Below are positions 46,451 through 59,200 of a stretch of 64,000 nt of DNA, one piece after another. Under the pieces are notes generated by a model that worked only from the letters and a program-made list of their open reading frames with translations, was not told the origin of the DNA and did not search any database. Source of the stretch: Pomphorhynchus laevis. Taxonomy: Eukaryota; Acanthocephala; Palaeacanthocephala; Echinorhynchida; Pomphorhynchidae. The position numbers and the translations under genes were made by a program. The DNA is taken from NCBI GenBank assembly GCA_012934845.2, contig WNNJ02001735.1:42541-106540 (forward strand), in the 5' to 3' direction. Every line of letters begins with the position of its first letter. Position 1 is the first letter of the stretch.

Positions 46451-48484
46451 TGACTCGAATCTGCTGTTTCCCAAGTCTTCCTGAAAATTGGCCGTCTTAA
46501 GTATCCGCTCTCTTAGCAACAAGGTTGATTGAGTATATGATATTTGACTTCATAAATCTTTAGGTGTTTTATGTTTAACCAAATCTTGGCTCGTTGATAA
46601 GAATAATTAATCTATTTAACGCATCCGCTCTTTAAACCTCTCTGTGGTTGATAAGGCTTGTCAACTGCCTTTTAGTTTAAATATATCAATAGATCAAGTG
46701 GTCTTATAGCTTTATCTAATCATTGGTCTCCTTTGCAATCGTTATCGTTGCCATTTGTTCCTCTTCCTTTCGAACTATTTGGTTCCGTGTAAAAGCCGGC
46801 TCGTTGTTTCTCAATATCGACTTATTCTATCGATCTGGAACATGTAATCCGTCAGACTTTTTTCTGTGAACAATCAAATTTACTTCCTTTCATTTTCATC
46901 TCTAGTTTACATTACGTGTATCAGGTAATACAAATGTTCGCTTAAACCGTCCTTGTGATTCTAATACCCTAAAGACATTTTCTACATTTAATGATTATGA
47001 TTTTCAAATCATTTCTCCTCGCTATTCTTCTGCTGCCCATATTCTTGGAGATACCCATATTGTTGCCCTACCTTTGCGTATTGCCTTGTCTTCTTGATTG
47101 TGTATTTTGATCCTGCTCTATATAATCACTTCCTTGATACCAGTTCTCACCCTTTGTTAAAAATCAAATGTTCCCGCAAAAATTATATCGTGCCGTTCGT
47201 GGAAATTCCTCGAAATTACAACCCCCAATTACTTATGTATCCTCTTTAAAAATGTATTTTGCTCTATCCTCGATGAAATTCTTCTCCTTAAAACTTTGCT
47301 CAATCACGTAACAATCGTGCAACATGGTTTGACTCTGAGTGTGTGACTTCAAAACGCCTCCTCCATCGTTTTTATATAACGTATCATCGTTATATCAGAC
47401 TATCTTCAGTACTTGACTCTTTTATTTATCGTAACACATTATTTAATCTTTGTCGCTAGCATAGACAACCAGTGCGCTCTAAGACATAGCTTTTGGCGAA
47501 AAAACTAGCTTCTGCTAATGACTCTCGAACTAAATGGAAAACTCTCAATTCTCTACTTTCTCGTTTCTTTGTCATCTCCACTCTTGATCCTTCCCAATTC
47601 TCCGATTGCCGAATTTCAAAAACAAGTTCTCTTATCGATTCAATCATCGTCGTTCCAAACGTTTTGTATACCGCCTATTCGTATCCCTGAGCTCTTTTAT
47701 CTACTTGTGGTATCTGAAGATGATGTACATTGTATTCTTATTTCGTCAACCTGCAAGTCCTTTACTGCTGATCCCAACCTTTAATGGGATCAGAAAGAGA
47801 GGAAGTTATTGTCCACTGACTTTACGCCTTTCCTTACCAGCCCTCTTTAACTAGTCGATCCGGAAGGGAATATTTCCTGTTCTTTGGAAAGCGGTCATTG
47901 TTCGTCCACTGCTTAGAAAAACGTCTCTTGACCCCTCTCTTCCTTCAATTTATCGTCCAATATCAATTCAACCCTCCTTATCTAAAGTTCGTGAGCACCT
48001 TGTATTAGATCAGATAAGCAGGTATATCGCTTCATCGCAGCTTCATCCTTTTTTCAATATGCTTTCCGCTCAATTCATTCCACCGAACTAGAATGTCAAA
48101 AAGTATTTTCTAATTTGCTCTGTGCTCGTGATATTAAACACTCCACCTATTTTATCGGTTAATTCGATCATTCTCATAGGCTTATCGACACCCGCTCTTT
48201 TTCGTTCTTATATCGTCTCTCCTGTTTCCTAGAATCGATTATTGCCTTAACTTATTTGCCAACTCTTCCAATTCTGCGCTTTTACCTCTCCAACGTATCA
48301 TAAACTCTGCTGGTCTTATTCTTATGCGCCTTTGCCACTTCGACCATATCCACAATAAACTTCCCGTCCTATCGTGGTCCACAATTAACCTTCGTGTTGA
48401 ATTCCGTTTGCGTATTATGAGTTATTGTGATGACGAAACGGCATCTAGCAGTGTTTATCGTTTTTCTTTCGCGTTGGGCTTATA

Positions 48485-49900
48485 TAATTACAATTATAGT
48501 TTTATTTTAAATTATAAATTGGGAAACGTGTCTTTATATGTAACACTATAAATTTAGCATTCGAATGCATAGAAATAAGTATAGTGATCACTGAAACTAT
48601 AAAATTAGCTATACATAGTTTTTAATTTTAATGTATAACTATAAATTAACCATTTAAATGTATAGAGACGATTGTAATTCTATTTTCAATTAAAAACTGA
48701 GCTATACATAGTTTTTATTTTATAATAAACTATAAATTCATTATTTAAATGAATAGAAACTATTATAGTTATATTTCAAATTACAAACTGACCAGTACAT
48801 AGTTTTTTATTTTAATATGTAAGTAAAAATTCATCATTTAAATGTATAGAAACGATTATAGTTTGATTTTAAATAATAAATTGAGCAGTTTTTATTTTAA
48901 TAGAAAACTATAAATTCATCATCTACATGTGAAAAAAAATGATTATCATCCTATTCTAAATTTTAAATTGCGCTATAAATAGTTTTTATTTTAAAATAAA
49001 ACTATAAATTCATCATTTAAATGTATAAAAATGATTATAGTTTTATTTTAAATTATAAACTGTCCAGTACATAGTTTTTATTTTAATATAAAACTATAAA
49101 TTCATCATTTAAATGTATAAAAATGATTATAGTTTTATTTTAAATTATAAACTGTCCAGTACATAGTTTTTATTTTAATATAAAACTATAAATTCATCAT
49201 TTAAATGTATAGAAACGATTAAAGTTTTATTTTAAATTATAAATTGATCTATACAGATATCATTTTTATAAAAAACTATAAATTAATCATTTCAATGTAT
49301 AGAAACGATTAAAGTTTTATTTTAAATTATAAATTAATCTATAAAGTTTTTTATTTTTATATGAAACTATAAATTCATTAGATCCGATTATAGTTCTATT
49401 TGAAATTATAAAAAGAGCTGCAAAACGTTTTTATTTTATTATATAAATATAAATTCATCGTCTAAATGTATAGAAACGTTTATAGTTCTCTTGTAAATTA
49501 TAAACCGAGCTAGTCATAGTTTTTTATCTTATCAGAAAAACTATAAATTCATAATTTAAATGTATAAAAAGATTATAGTATAATTTTATATTAAAATAGA
49601 GCAATGTTTTTTATATATCAATATAAATCTATACTTTAAATGAATTGAAAGAATTAGTTTATTTTATAAAATTATTTATAAAATTAAAAATTGAGCAACG
49701 TTTCTTTAATATAACACAATAAATTCACCATTTAAATGTATAGAAACGATTATAGTTTGATTTTAAAGTACAAACTGCGCTATACATGATTTTTTATTTT
49801 AATATAAAAGTATAAATTCATCATTTTTAAATTTAACAAAAGGATTATAGTTTTATTTTAAATTATAAATTGAGCAACGTTTTTTAATTTTTATTTAAAA
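48485..49900. repeat. About 90-bp AT-rich satellite, block 2
   Basis: The same family as block 1. About 750 bp (49056-49800) is near-identical to 41600-42350 including private variants, pointing to a block duplication rather than independent amplification. Confidence 0.9.
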
Positions 49901-50118
49901 GACTTTGTATTGTTGTACACCTAGACAAATATTACAAAATCGAACATTTACATACCATTTTATTAGGATATGATCCTAAACTTTTTAAAAAATGCATTTG
50001 TAAGTAAATCAAAAACATCAAGAGGTTGGACGATAAGACGCATAATTATGCATTGATAGTCAATTACAAATTCTAACTGTATTTTCTAGTCAAAACATAA
50101 TATCGTTGAAAGAGTGTG

Positions 50119-50208
50119 TCATCGCTGAAACGTCCGAGATCGACTGCTGTGGTAATGATGCTGTTCTGATGATGAAACCACAGGTTTAGCAGTGTCATGA
50201 TGAACTCG
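50119..50208 (-). CDS. THOC2: THOC2 last exon with stop codon
   Basis: Follows a 69-nt intron with acceptor TTTTATTAG. Encodes a His/Ser-rich end (SSSEQHHYHSSRSRTFQR) and stops at TGA. The human protein also ends in a His/Lys/Ser-rich stretch (HHKSSDKHR). Confidence 0.75.
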   Translation of the reverse strand, partial: RVHHDTAKPVVSSSEQHHYHSSRSRTFQR

Positions 50209-53200
50209 CTAATAAAATTAGGAAATCAGAAAACAACTGAGATTTGATTATTTGATTATTACGTTTAGTTTTTTTACAGGATCGCTGCTACTAAGCGGTG
50301 ACATCTTATCTTCTGATTTAATGCGCTTTTTTCTGTTGCCTTCCTCTGTAGAATCTCGATCCTTAAAAAAATATGTGTAAATTCGATTTGAAAAATTATA
50401 TCTATACCGGTCTTTTCCTCTCCCTAGTCGTTAGACGATGGTGCTTATCGTTCTCTAACTGCAAATGCTGCTGATCGGCAATTGTTTCCTTTGATCAAAA
50501 ATACGATCATTAATAAAATACAATTAATTAAATTATTATATTAATAATTTGAAAAAAACAAACTTAAATTATAGGATTTCTTATTATAGGATCTTATTTA
50601 CGTTCCTAAAAACAATTTAAAGAAAATTTATAGCAAATGTATTATTATGGTTTAAGCCTACGTTATCATAGTATGAGGATGTACTAGCAGGCTCAACGCA
50701 TACTTTAGCACAAAGTATACTTTGAACTGAAAAAGAAGTTTTATAACCCAATATGACAATTCTTAAAATTTCACTATTTTATGTATTATAAAATACATAA
50801 TACATGTATTATGGGGCCAAATACATGCTAATGATGTATTTCCTCTGAAATAACTATTTAGTATCTTATTTTGATACAAAGTATATTATTAATTATTCAT
50901 CCATAAAAATTTGCCACTTAAGAGTTTAAATTTATTCTTTATATTATTGTGTTGATTTATATATTTTACTATTTTCTGATTGATGTTATTTTTATAGTAA
51001 CCTAGTTTAAAATATGTATCTATTAAGTTATTTAAATGATTTTGAAGAAAGCCAATATCATTACATATTGTTTCAATTCTTTGTTTAAAATATGTATCTA
51101 TAAAATTATTTAAATGATTTTGAAGAAAGCCAATATCATTACATATTGTTGCAACCTTCTGTCATTGATGCGCATAGATTTAAGTATTAAACGCATGTAG
51201 TTATTTTGTTCTTTTGCAAGTATCCTGACATCGTCGAACTCAATATGGAGTCTAATTTAGGAAATGGTTCAAAATAGAAGATGACATGTTCCCTTTCCTT
51301 AGAGCATTACGATGTCTTGTTATTTTAAGGTGTAATAATCGTTTAGTCTAACCCACGTAGGTTGCATCACATTCTTTACATTTTATCTGATATACGACAC
51401 CTAATGTTTGTTAAGTTATAAATTTCTGTTTGTACACCGATGATAAAGAATTATTAAAGTAACAGAGAATTTGCCACTAGTTTCTTCCGTATCACATAGC
51501 TAATTTCAATAGGGGATTCAAGTGAGCAATACAATGCAATTTCTTTAAAGTTAACACTTAAGAAGATCACAAAGTCAAATTCATAAAATTGAATTTAAAA
51601 TGGCAAGCATACGGTAGTAAAGAACAGGAATATTGCGACTTATTAAACGGATTAAGAGATTAAAAGATTGACGTTTTATAATAATAATAATTTCACTCTC
51701 TCCATTTTAAATTAAATATAATTTAAAATGAGTGAACAATCAATTTATAATAATGAAATTTACAATGTATTTTTGGTATCGAAAATTATTATTTTAATTA
51801 CGATCAATGAAAGAAAGTAGGAAAATATTGTGTGATTTATGTATTTTACTATTTTATGTTAAATTATATCTTTATAGTAACCTAGTTTAAAATATGTATC
51901 TATTAAATTATTTAAATGATTTTGAAGAAAGCCAATGTCATTACATATTGTTTCAATTCTTAGAATTTCATTATTAATGATATTATTATATTATTTCGTT
52001 ATAATTATTTATAGTTATTATAATTATTTAATTATATTATTTCGTTTAAATTATTTAAAATAAAATAATAGTGTTATTATAACATATTTTAAGATAATAA
52101 GGATGATAAGATAATTTAGAAGATTATAAATTTATTTACAATTTTAAGAAAAAAAATAGGAAATTTTTTATTTTTTAAATTTTGTTAATCCTTTATTAAA
52201 ATATATTTTCTTTTATATTATCGATAAAAAAGGATTAAAGCATACCGGTTTGTAGGTAGTATTATGTTCTGAACGGATGCTTGTCTTGCCTGCTGCTATA
52301 AAATCTAGAACATTGGTAATCTACTATATACTGCACTTAACTGTCTTTTAAAGCAGAAGAGATCGCATGCTTGCCATTTGCGGATGCCCGTTGCATATTA
52401 CGACGATTATCCATCTGGGTAGACTGCTTGTATGGCGATTCAGTTTTAACACTAAAAGAGCAAAGTCGGACATCAATTTCATCTCGATGTACTAATTACA
52501 TTTTCGCCTTTTCCAATGACACTTCGGTTTTTGCATTTATTTCTTCAGTGCTACTACGATTATTAGCTATTCCTCCTATAAATTATTACATCAAAGCGCA
52601 ATGTAAAATCTGATCAGTTTATAACGAAAATGTTTAATTATTAATTAAATAATAATTAATTATTAATAATTGAATTTGGTTCTTGTTATTACATTAAGAA
52701 TTCGTCAATTCGTAAAGACATTTTGGAAACCACTTAAGGCTGGATTTAGTTGACTAATTAAGGTAATTAAGTAATTACCTTAATTAAGTAATTACAAATT
52801 AAGTAATTTACACTCGGAAACCGGACAATTGCAGATAACAAAATAATTTTCTACACAAATCAGTTAAGATTCGCTTAAGATTCGCTATTTAATTTTCGAT
52901 AAAATATTAGTTCTTGATCATCGTATGTTTACTCAAATAAATATTTTAAGCTTTTGCAATCCCAAATTAAATCTGTCTTGCTCAAAAACATAAGATTGTG
53001 TAACTGCTTTGTAAAAAATGAATAGATATCATATTAATTTATTGAATAAATTAAATATTTACATTTAATTTCGATATTTAATCGATTTATAACTTTGCAA
53101 TTTTAATTTCTCAAATATCAAATTCGTAAATTAATTCGAAATTCAAATGAAATTCAGATTAATTTGAAATCCAATTTTCTATTCGAACGTTTTCACCATT

Positions 53201-56200
53201 TAAATATTTGCTAAGAACAAACTGGTGAAATTGCGCTTACTTTCAGAAATCATTTTTTGTCGAACATTTATCTGCCTTCTTTAAATAATTATCCATCAAA
53301 TTCATGTCATTTTATTGTGAAAAAGGACAAAGAGCTAGACTTATTTATAAAGATGTTTACCATATTTTCGTTTCCTATTATATATTTTGTAAAAAAATAT
53401 TCAGAAAAGGTAAACCCAAAACAAAACGATTAAGTTTTATTCTGCAAATAACAGCTTTGTTAGCTAATAAAAGCTAACAGCTTTGTCAATTGACTAAGCT
53501 TTGTGAGTGGATCTTCGTAGGAAAAATGCACATTAACACGTGATTACTGCAAAATTAGTATTTATAAATAATTAAATTATTTAATAATAAATTATTAATT
53601 AATAATAATTAATAATTAATAATTTGGTAAATGAGTTATTAAATATCTTTAAGCATTACCGACATTTTTAATCAGCAGTAAAACTTTTACAACTTCAAAA
53701 TTTCATTCCTTTGGTTAGAATGAAAATGAAAAATTTCTATTCTTATGTTAAATGGAAACAAATCTTAAATTTTAATTTAAATTGAAAATCTTAAGTATAA
53801 CTTTATAAATACTTAAAAAATATTTTTCTAAATAACAAATGATTGACTGTTGAAATAGACTAAAATTGTTTGTAAGTTTAAAGATTTATTTTTAAAATAC
53901 AATTTGATTTATTTGTTATCTATTTATTTTTTACAAATTAATAAAAGATTAGTGTAGCACGAATGGAATTCTTAATTTATCAATAAATTGTTGTTACTTA
54001 AGAAAGTAAAAATTAAAAGTGGTGAATATTAGATTAAATAATCTGCAAAACGATAGAATAAGACTATACCATCAGACTTTTTTGTAGAATCTGCTAAAAC
54101 AGCTAATGTATTCGACGATAACGCTGGTGATGAGTTAGACGACGCTTCATTCGATTGCGAACTTTTATCGTGAAATTGATATTCTTCTATCATCTGGTTT
54201 CGCTTCATCCTTAACTGTCCAAGGTAGCAGATCGCAAGAGTACATAAATCTTCTCGAGTATCCTTCTCTGTTTGTCTAATACGATCAATACGTTTTTCCA
54301 GGGCACAATACATTCCAGTAATTTTGGGATAGTTAGGTAGGAGTCGGATAAGTATTTTTAAGGAATTCCGAATTTGAATGTAATCTGAAGATTCGAGACA
54401 GCCAACAAAACAAAGAGTTAAGAGGTAATGCCATTTGTGACAAACGTGTCTGTAATTCTCAAATGTAAGCTTCTCTTCTTTATGTGATGGCTTGCTCGCA
54501 TTTAATGAATACCGAAATGAAGTAAGGAACCCAGGGTAGTTTAGGCACTCCTGTATATAAAATAAAAAGTTGAGATTTCATAAAACGCTCAACCTTTTCA
54601 TAGATTTGCCGGCTTGAATGCCATGTCATGGCAGTTTCTAACAGCCACGTCAAGAATCTTCCGTAACGGTCAGCTTCACACTCAGTGCAACTGGCCAGCA
54701 TTAAAGTAATGTTCATGAATATCTAGACGTAAGAAATAAGTTTAACCACAACGACAATTAAAAACGAACATTTGAATCTTCTAAATTGAACAAAATTTGA
54801 CAAAATTATTTTAAAAGTGTTTTACTAAAACAGTTCCCGAAGTCAATCAGCTACGAACTACCGAACACACAAATTGGATATTAAAATTAAAAGTTAACAT
54901 TTTATGATTACAACCATTTTTAAATAAGACGCTTTTAGTTTGTCCTTTTCAGCTGAAGCTAATCAGCTGAAGCTAATCGTTTTAATAAACAATTATTTTT
55001 CCAAAATAATTGTTTAATTCCAAAATTTCATTTTATTATAATAATTTGAACTTTAATAATATTCTTTTATCAAATGCGTGCCAGCTGCACACTTACAAGT
55101 CCACTAACTAGCGAAAACAGCAAAAGTCAAACAGATAAATTAGTCAAATTGTTTAAAAGTGATCGGATTTGTCGTTTGAAGCACTGCAGGGAAGTTGATT
55201 GGCGTATATAAATAGGCAGATGATTCTACGAGAGAAGAGCAGACACAAGGAAGAAGCGGAAGCAAAAGGAGGTAGAGTAGTTTGGAACATGTAAAAATAG
55301 ATATTACGGGAACGCAAAGAACAGTAAACAGGACGAGAATTGACGATAAAAGGAAGGTTGAGACATTAAAGGGTATGAGAAGTTACGAGGCGAAAAGCAA
55401 TGAGAAGACGAATTTGAACACGACAATAAATGGTAGGAGAATCGAGATAAACAAGATGGTAGGATGTATGATCAAAACGACGAATACTTAGGAGAACTCG
55501 GACGGCTGCGTTGACGATGCGTTGTAAAGGAAGAAGAGTGGATTTAGATGAGTTGGAAAATAGACTAAGACAGTAATCAAGTCTTGAGAAAATGAGAGAA
55601 GATATGATAGTCATACAAGAAGGGAAATCGATCAATCTACGAACTTGACGGAGATTGCAGAGTATCAAGGTAGATAAGCGTACTTTATCTCTAACGAAAG
55701 GTTTAAGTGAAAGTCGGTTGTCAAAATGGAAGCCTAGGAAAACGAGATTATCAACGATAGGAAGAATTGTAGAATTTAATGATACGGAGGGAGGTTCGAA
55801 GCCGAGGCGTCGAGGTAGGATCCACATAATTTTGGATTTATCAGGATTCAGAGAAAGGCGAAGGGAAGAAAGATGATTGGAAATTGAGACAAGACAGTCG
55901 GAAGCAGAAACACTAAGATCGTGAATACGATAAACAGGTGCATGAGCATAGATGAGAATGTCATTAGCATATTGCATAACATGGAAGTTAAATTTATGAG
56001 AAATCGAAGACAAATCACCAAGAAGAAGAGAGAAAAGTATAGGGCCTAATACGGAGCCTTGTGGAACACCGGACGGAATGGACGAAGGATAGGAGAGAGA
56101 AGAGTTAGAATATACGCGAAATGTACGGTTTGATAGATATGAAGAAAACCATGATACAGTGGGTAAAGAGAAGCCATAATCATGACGAAGGCGATGTAGA

Positions 56201-59200
56201 AGAATCGAGTGATCGACGATGTCAAAAGCAGACGATAGATCAAGAGAAACTATGACACTACATAATTTATGATCGCGCGAGATGAGTAAGTCATTATAAA
56301 CTTTAAGACATGCAATTTCAGTAGTGATTAGAGCGAAAAGCGGCTTGGAAGGGAGGAAATAAGTTAGAGGAATAGAGATATGTATTAACTTGCTTAAGAA
56401 CGAGACGCTCAAGGAGTTTAGAGAGGGTTGGGAGAAGTGAAATAGGACGGTACGAAGATGGTAGTGAGGAGTCGAGAGATTGCTTTTTGATGAGAGGACG
56501 AACAGTGGCGCATTTCCAGATGGAAGGAAATGTACGACTACGGATGGACGAGTTGAACAATGTGGTTAGGAAGGGTAAGATAAAGGAGCAGATATTTTTA
56601 AGCAAGTGAGTGGGAATTGGGTCAGAAGGAGAGGTTTTATTAGGTAATGACAGCAGAACCGAAGAAACTTCATCAGACGAAACGGGAAGAAGGTGGAATA
56701 GTTCTGGGAGGGAAGTATTTAAAGATAAGAGTGGGTACAAGGGGGCTATGGGTAGTAGGGAAAGTAAATTAGATAGCTTAGTTTGTAGATAAGAAGAAAA
56801 TTCATCAGGATTTATCGACAAAGACGACGAATAGCAAAATTGTCAGAGTCAGTGCCAGGATTCGGTTATGCAGAGAATATCGATAGATAATTGATCGAAT
56901 ATATCAATGAGCAAATCAGCTTTGTGAAGAAAAGAGCGAGTGTTGAAAAAACTAAGACAAAAAGTATGTTCAGGAGCGAGATCGACTAACAAATAATACT
57001 GGGTAAGAGATGATACGTCATCGGATTTTTGGGCTCGTGTGTTCGACAAAACTTTTCGTTGATTTGACGTATTGATAGGGAGACTCTCTGTTTGTTTTAC
57101 GTCGGTTTCTCAATGCGAGCTGAATTGAGCTGGACAATATCATTAGAGGAGCAGTCAGGAAAGATACGACAAGTAGATGAAGTGGTAAGACGTTTAAAAC
57201 GTCGGGAGAGTACCGAGAAGGCATGTAAACTATACCAGAACACGACTTTTACGAGTGAATGACTGAGATGATTGGATTTGGTGGATTTGTTCAAACGGAT
57301 AAAAGATACAGGAGCGATATTTATTGAAAATATATGAATTATCATCGGGAAAATGCTTGCTAGTAGGATAGATCTGAAAGCAGATACATCATCGAGGCGA
57401 GATTGTGGCGAAACATATTCGAAAAGTTTTAAGTTAGATATGATAGCACAGCGATCACACGAATGAAAACGATTACGTGGAAGTGGTGGACGGACAGAGC
57501 TGGTAGGGGTAGAGGCAGAAGAGCAGATAAACGTGGGAATGACAGGATTGCTATATGGAGAATGAAGATAAGTTGAAGCATGTGTGACAGAAGTGTTGTG
57601 CTGAATCTGTTGATCGCAGATATTACTGGATATTATTTTGACGGAAGGATGTAAATTATTGAGATGTGATTCGGGGGAGGTAGAGTAAGGAGCACGTGAA
57701 GAGAAGAAATAAGAATGAGAGGTATTTAGATTGGGGGATGAATATCAATTGAAGGTACGATATGAAAAGATTTACCGTTTGCATTGTTAGGATGAGTCGT
57801 TTGCATTGTGTATAAGCGTAAATTCAAAAAATAGGATAAACAATGCGAATTCAGATGTTGATGAGAGGGAAACGTCAAAAACAGTATTGGTCTAAGTAGT
57901 CGTGTGTTAAAAGAAATCGAGAAGCAGGATAGATGTAAAAGTTTTACTGATGAACAGAAACCGAATGTAAACGGTTTACTTTGATACATTGAACGATCAG
58001 ATATTTTCACTCGAACAAGGATCTACACAACACAGTCTTTACGATTGCATCCAACTTCCAAACTTGTATAACGATCATTGCATTATGATGTTGAATATGC
58101 GTGATTAGAAAGAGAGATTTGAGATTGAGCTTTTCTAGGCATGATCTTTTATCGAAAGATTAAGCTCAATTCGGGAACGTAGCGAGCAAACTAACAGGAA
58201 TAATTAGGAGCTGAGAGGAATAATCTGGAACTGAAAAGAAAAATCTGGAACCGACAGGAAAAATTTGGAATGCAAGTATTTATAACTTTTAACTTTATGA
58301 ATTATATTTTGACAACCAAACCGAATCATTAATAAGTTAAGTTATCAATCGTTTAAATTACTTTTTTGAGATATTTGAAAGGAAAGTAGATGGTTACAAA
58401 CGAAAATAATTTGGATTGTCTTAAACTTTAGAGTATAAATCAGAATTCCATTTATATCCTTTATTATCTAATATATTCAGAACATTTGGTTATATATCGC
58501 CAAGTATTTTTCAAATTATATAAATAAAATATGTATAAGATATAATATGTTTAATATAAATTTATAATATAAATTTCCGTCATACCATAAACACATTGAA
58601 AAACCGACAGCATGTTTAATTAATAGAAATAAAGGTTAAAAAAGGTTATAATATAAATAAAAAAGGGTTATTTTAAAAAACTAAACTTAAGATCAAGGAA
58701 GGTTACTGCTAATTCAGAAATTAATATCGGATATAATTAAAAATATATACCGAAAGAAACTACTTATTTGGTGGTAATAAAAATCCGACTACGCACGAAT
58801 ATATTGTGTACTACAAAGATAATATGTTGTAGAAATTAATATAAGGTTATTATTAGGCTGATATAATAATGTATTAAGATTAAAAGGGTATTTAGATGTA
58901 AATTTAATTGCTTTAATCAGTAAGCAAGAAATTATTTTTTTTAATTAGACCTTTATTAATAAAATTGAATTTTTATTAATTTTTTCACTTTTCTATTAAT
59001 TAAACACATTAATCGCTAGATCACAATTAAGAAATAATATATTAATATTACAATAATAACATAATAATATATTAATATTATTTTTAGATAACTTACCTAT
59101 TTAATAAATTTGAATTATTGAAACAGCATCATTAATGTAATTAATCACATTGGAAGAGTGTAATTAAGATTTTAATATAAAATATCTGATTGAACCCATT

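Larger units (their letters stand above)
45540..48480 (+). mobile_element. CR1/Jockey-group LINE E, decayed
   Basis: Layout: ORF1 C-terminal half (45603-45992), a Pro-Val-Asn repeat linker (about 46118-46450), a degraded AP-endonuclease start (near 46490-46560), and a degraded RT region (47480-48440) including HFDHIHNKLP-like thumb sequence similar to copies A-C. Many frame breaks. It ends abruptly in the satellite at about 48485, so the 3' UTR and hairpin are missing. Confidence 0.75.
55076..58275 (-). mobile_element. CR1/Jockey-group LINE, copy B, in a THOC2 intron
   Basis: Sense to THOC2. From 5' to 3': 5' UTR with about 20-bp repeats (58272-58196), an ORF1 region (C-terminal part 57345-57097), the AP-endonuclease N-terminus (NTRSFLHKADLLIDIF, ILCITESWH), then a deletion that joins directly to the pre-RT linker, an RT largely open to 55366, and a 3' UTR ending in the hairpin (55092-55076). 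Copy A keeps the endonuclease end that B lacks. Confidence 0.87.

Noticed and set aside
52371-52613. Plus-strand 80-residue open frame
   Set aside because: It is antisense to two THOC2 tail exons, whose phases and splice sites are consistent.
54029-54069. Stop codon at 54029 as the end of THOC2
   Set aside because: A GTATAG donor at KSD and six further in-phase exons downstream show that this is intron read-through.
55282-55876. Plus-strand open frames rich in Arg/Lys/Glu
   Set aside because: Antisense shadows of the LINE copy B RT. The mirrored frame at 1787-2008 (-) is the same artefact in copy A.
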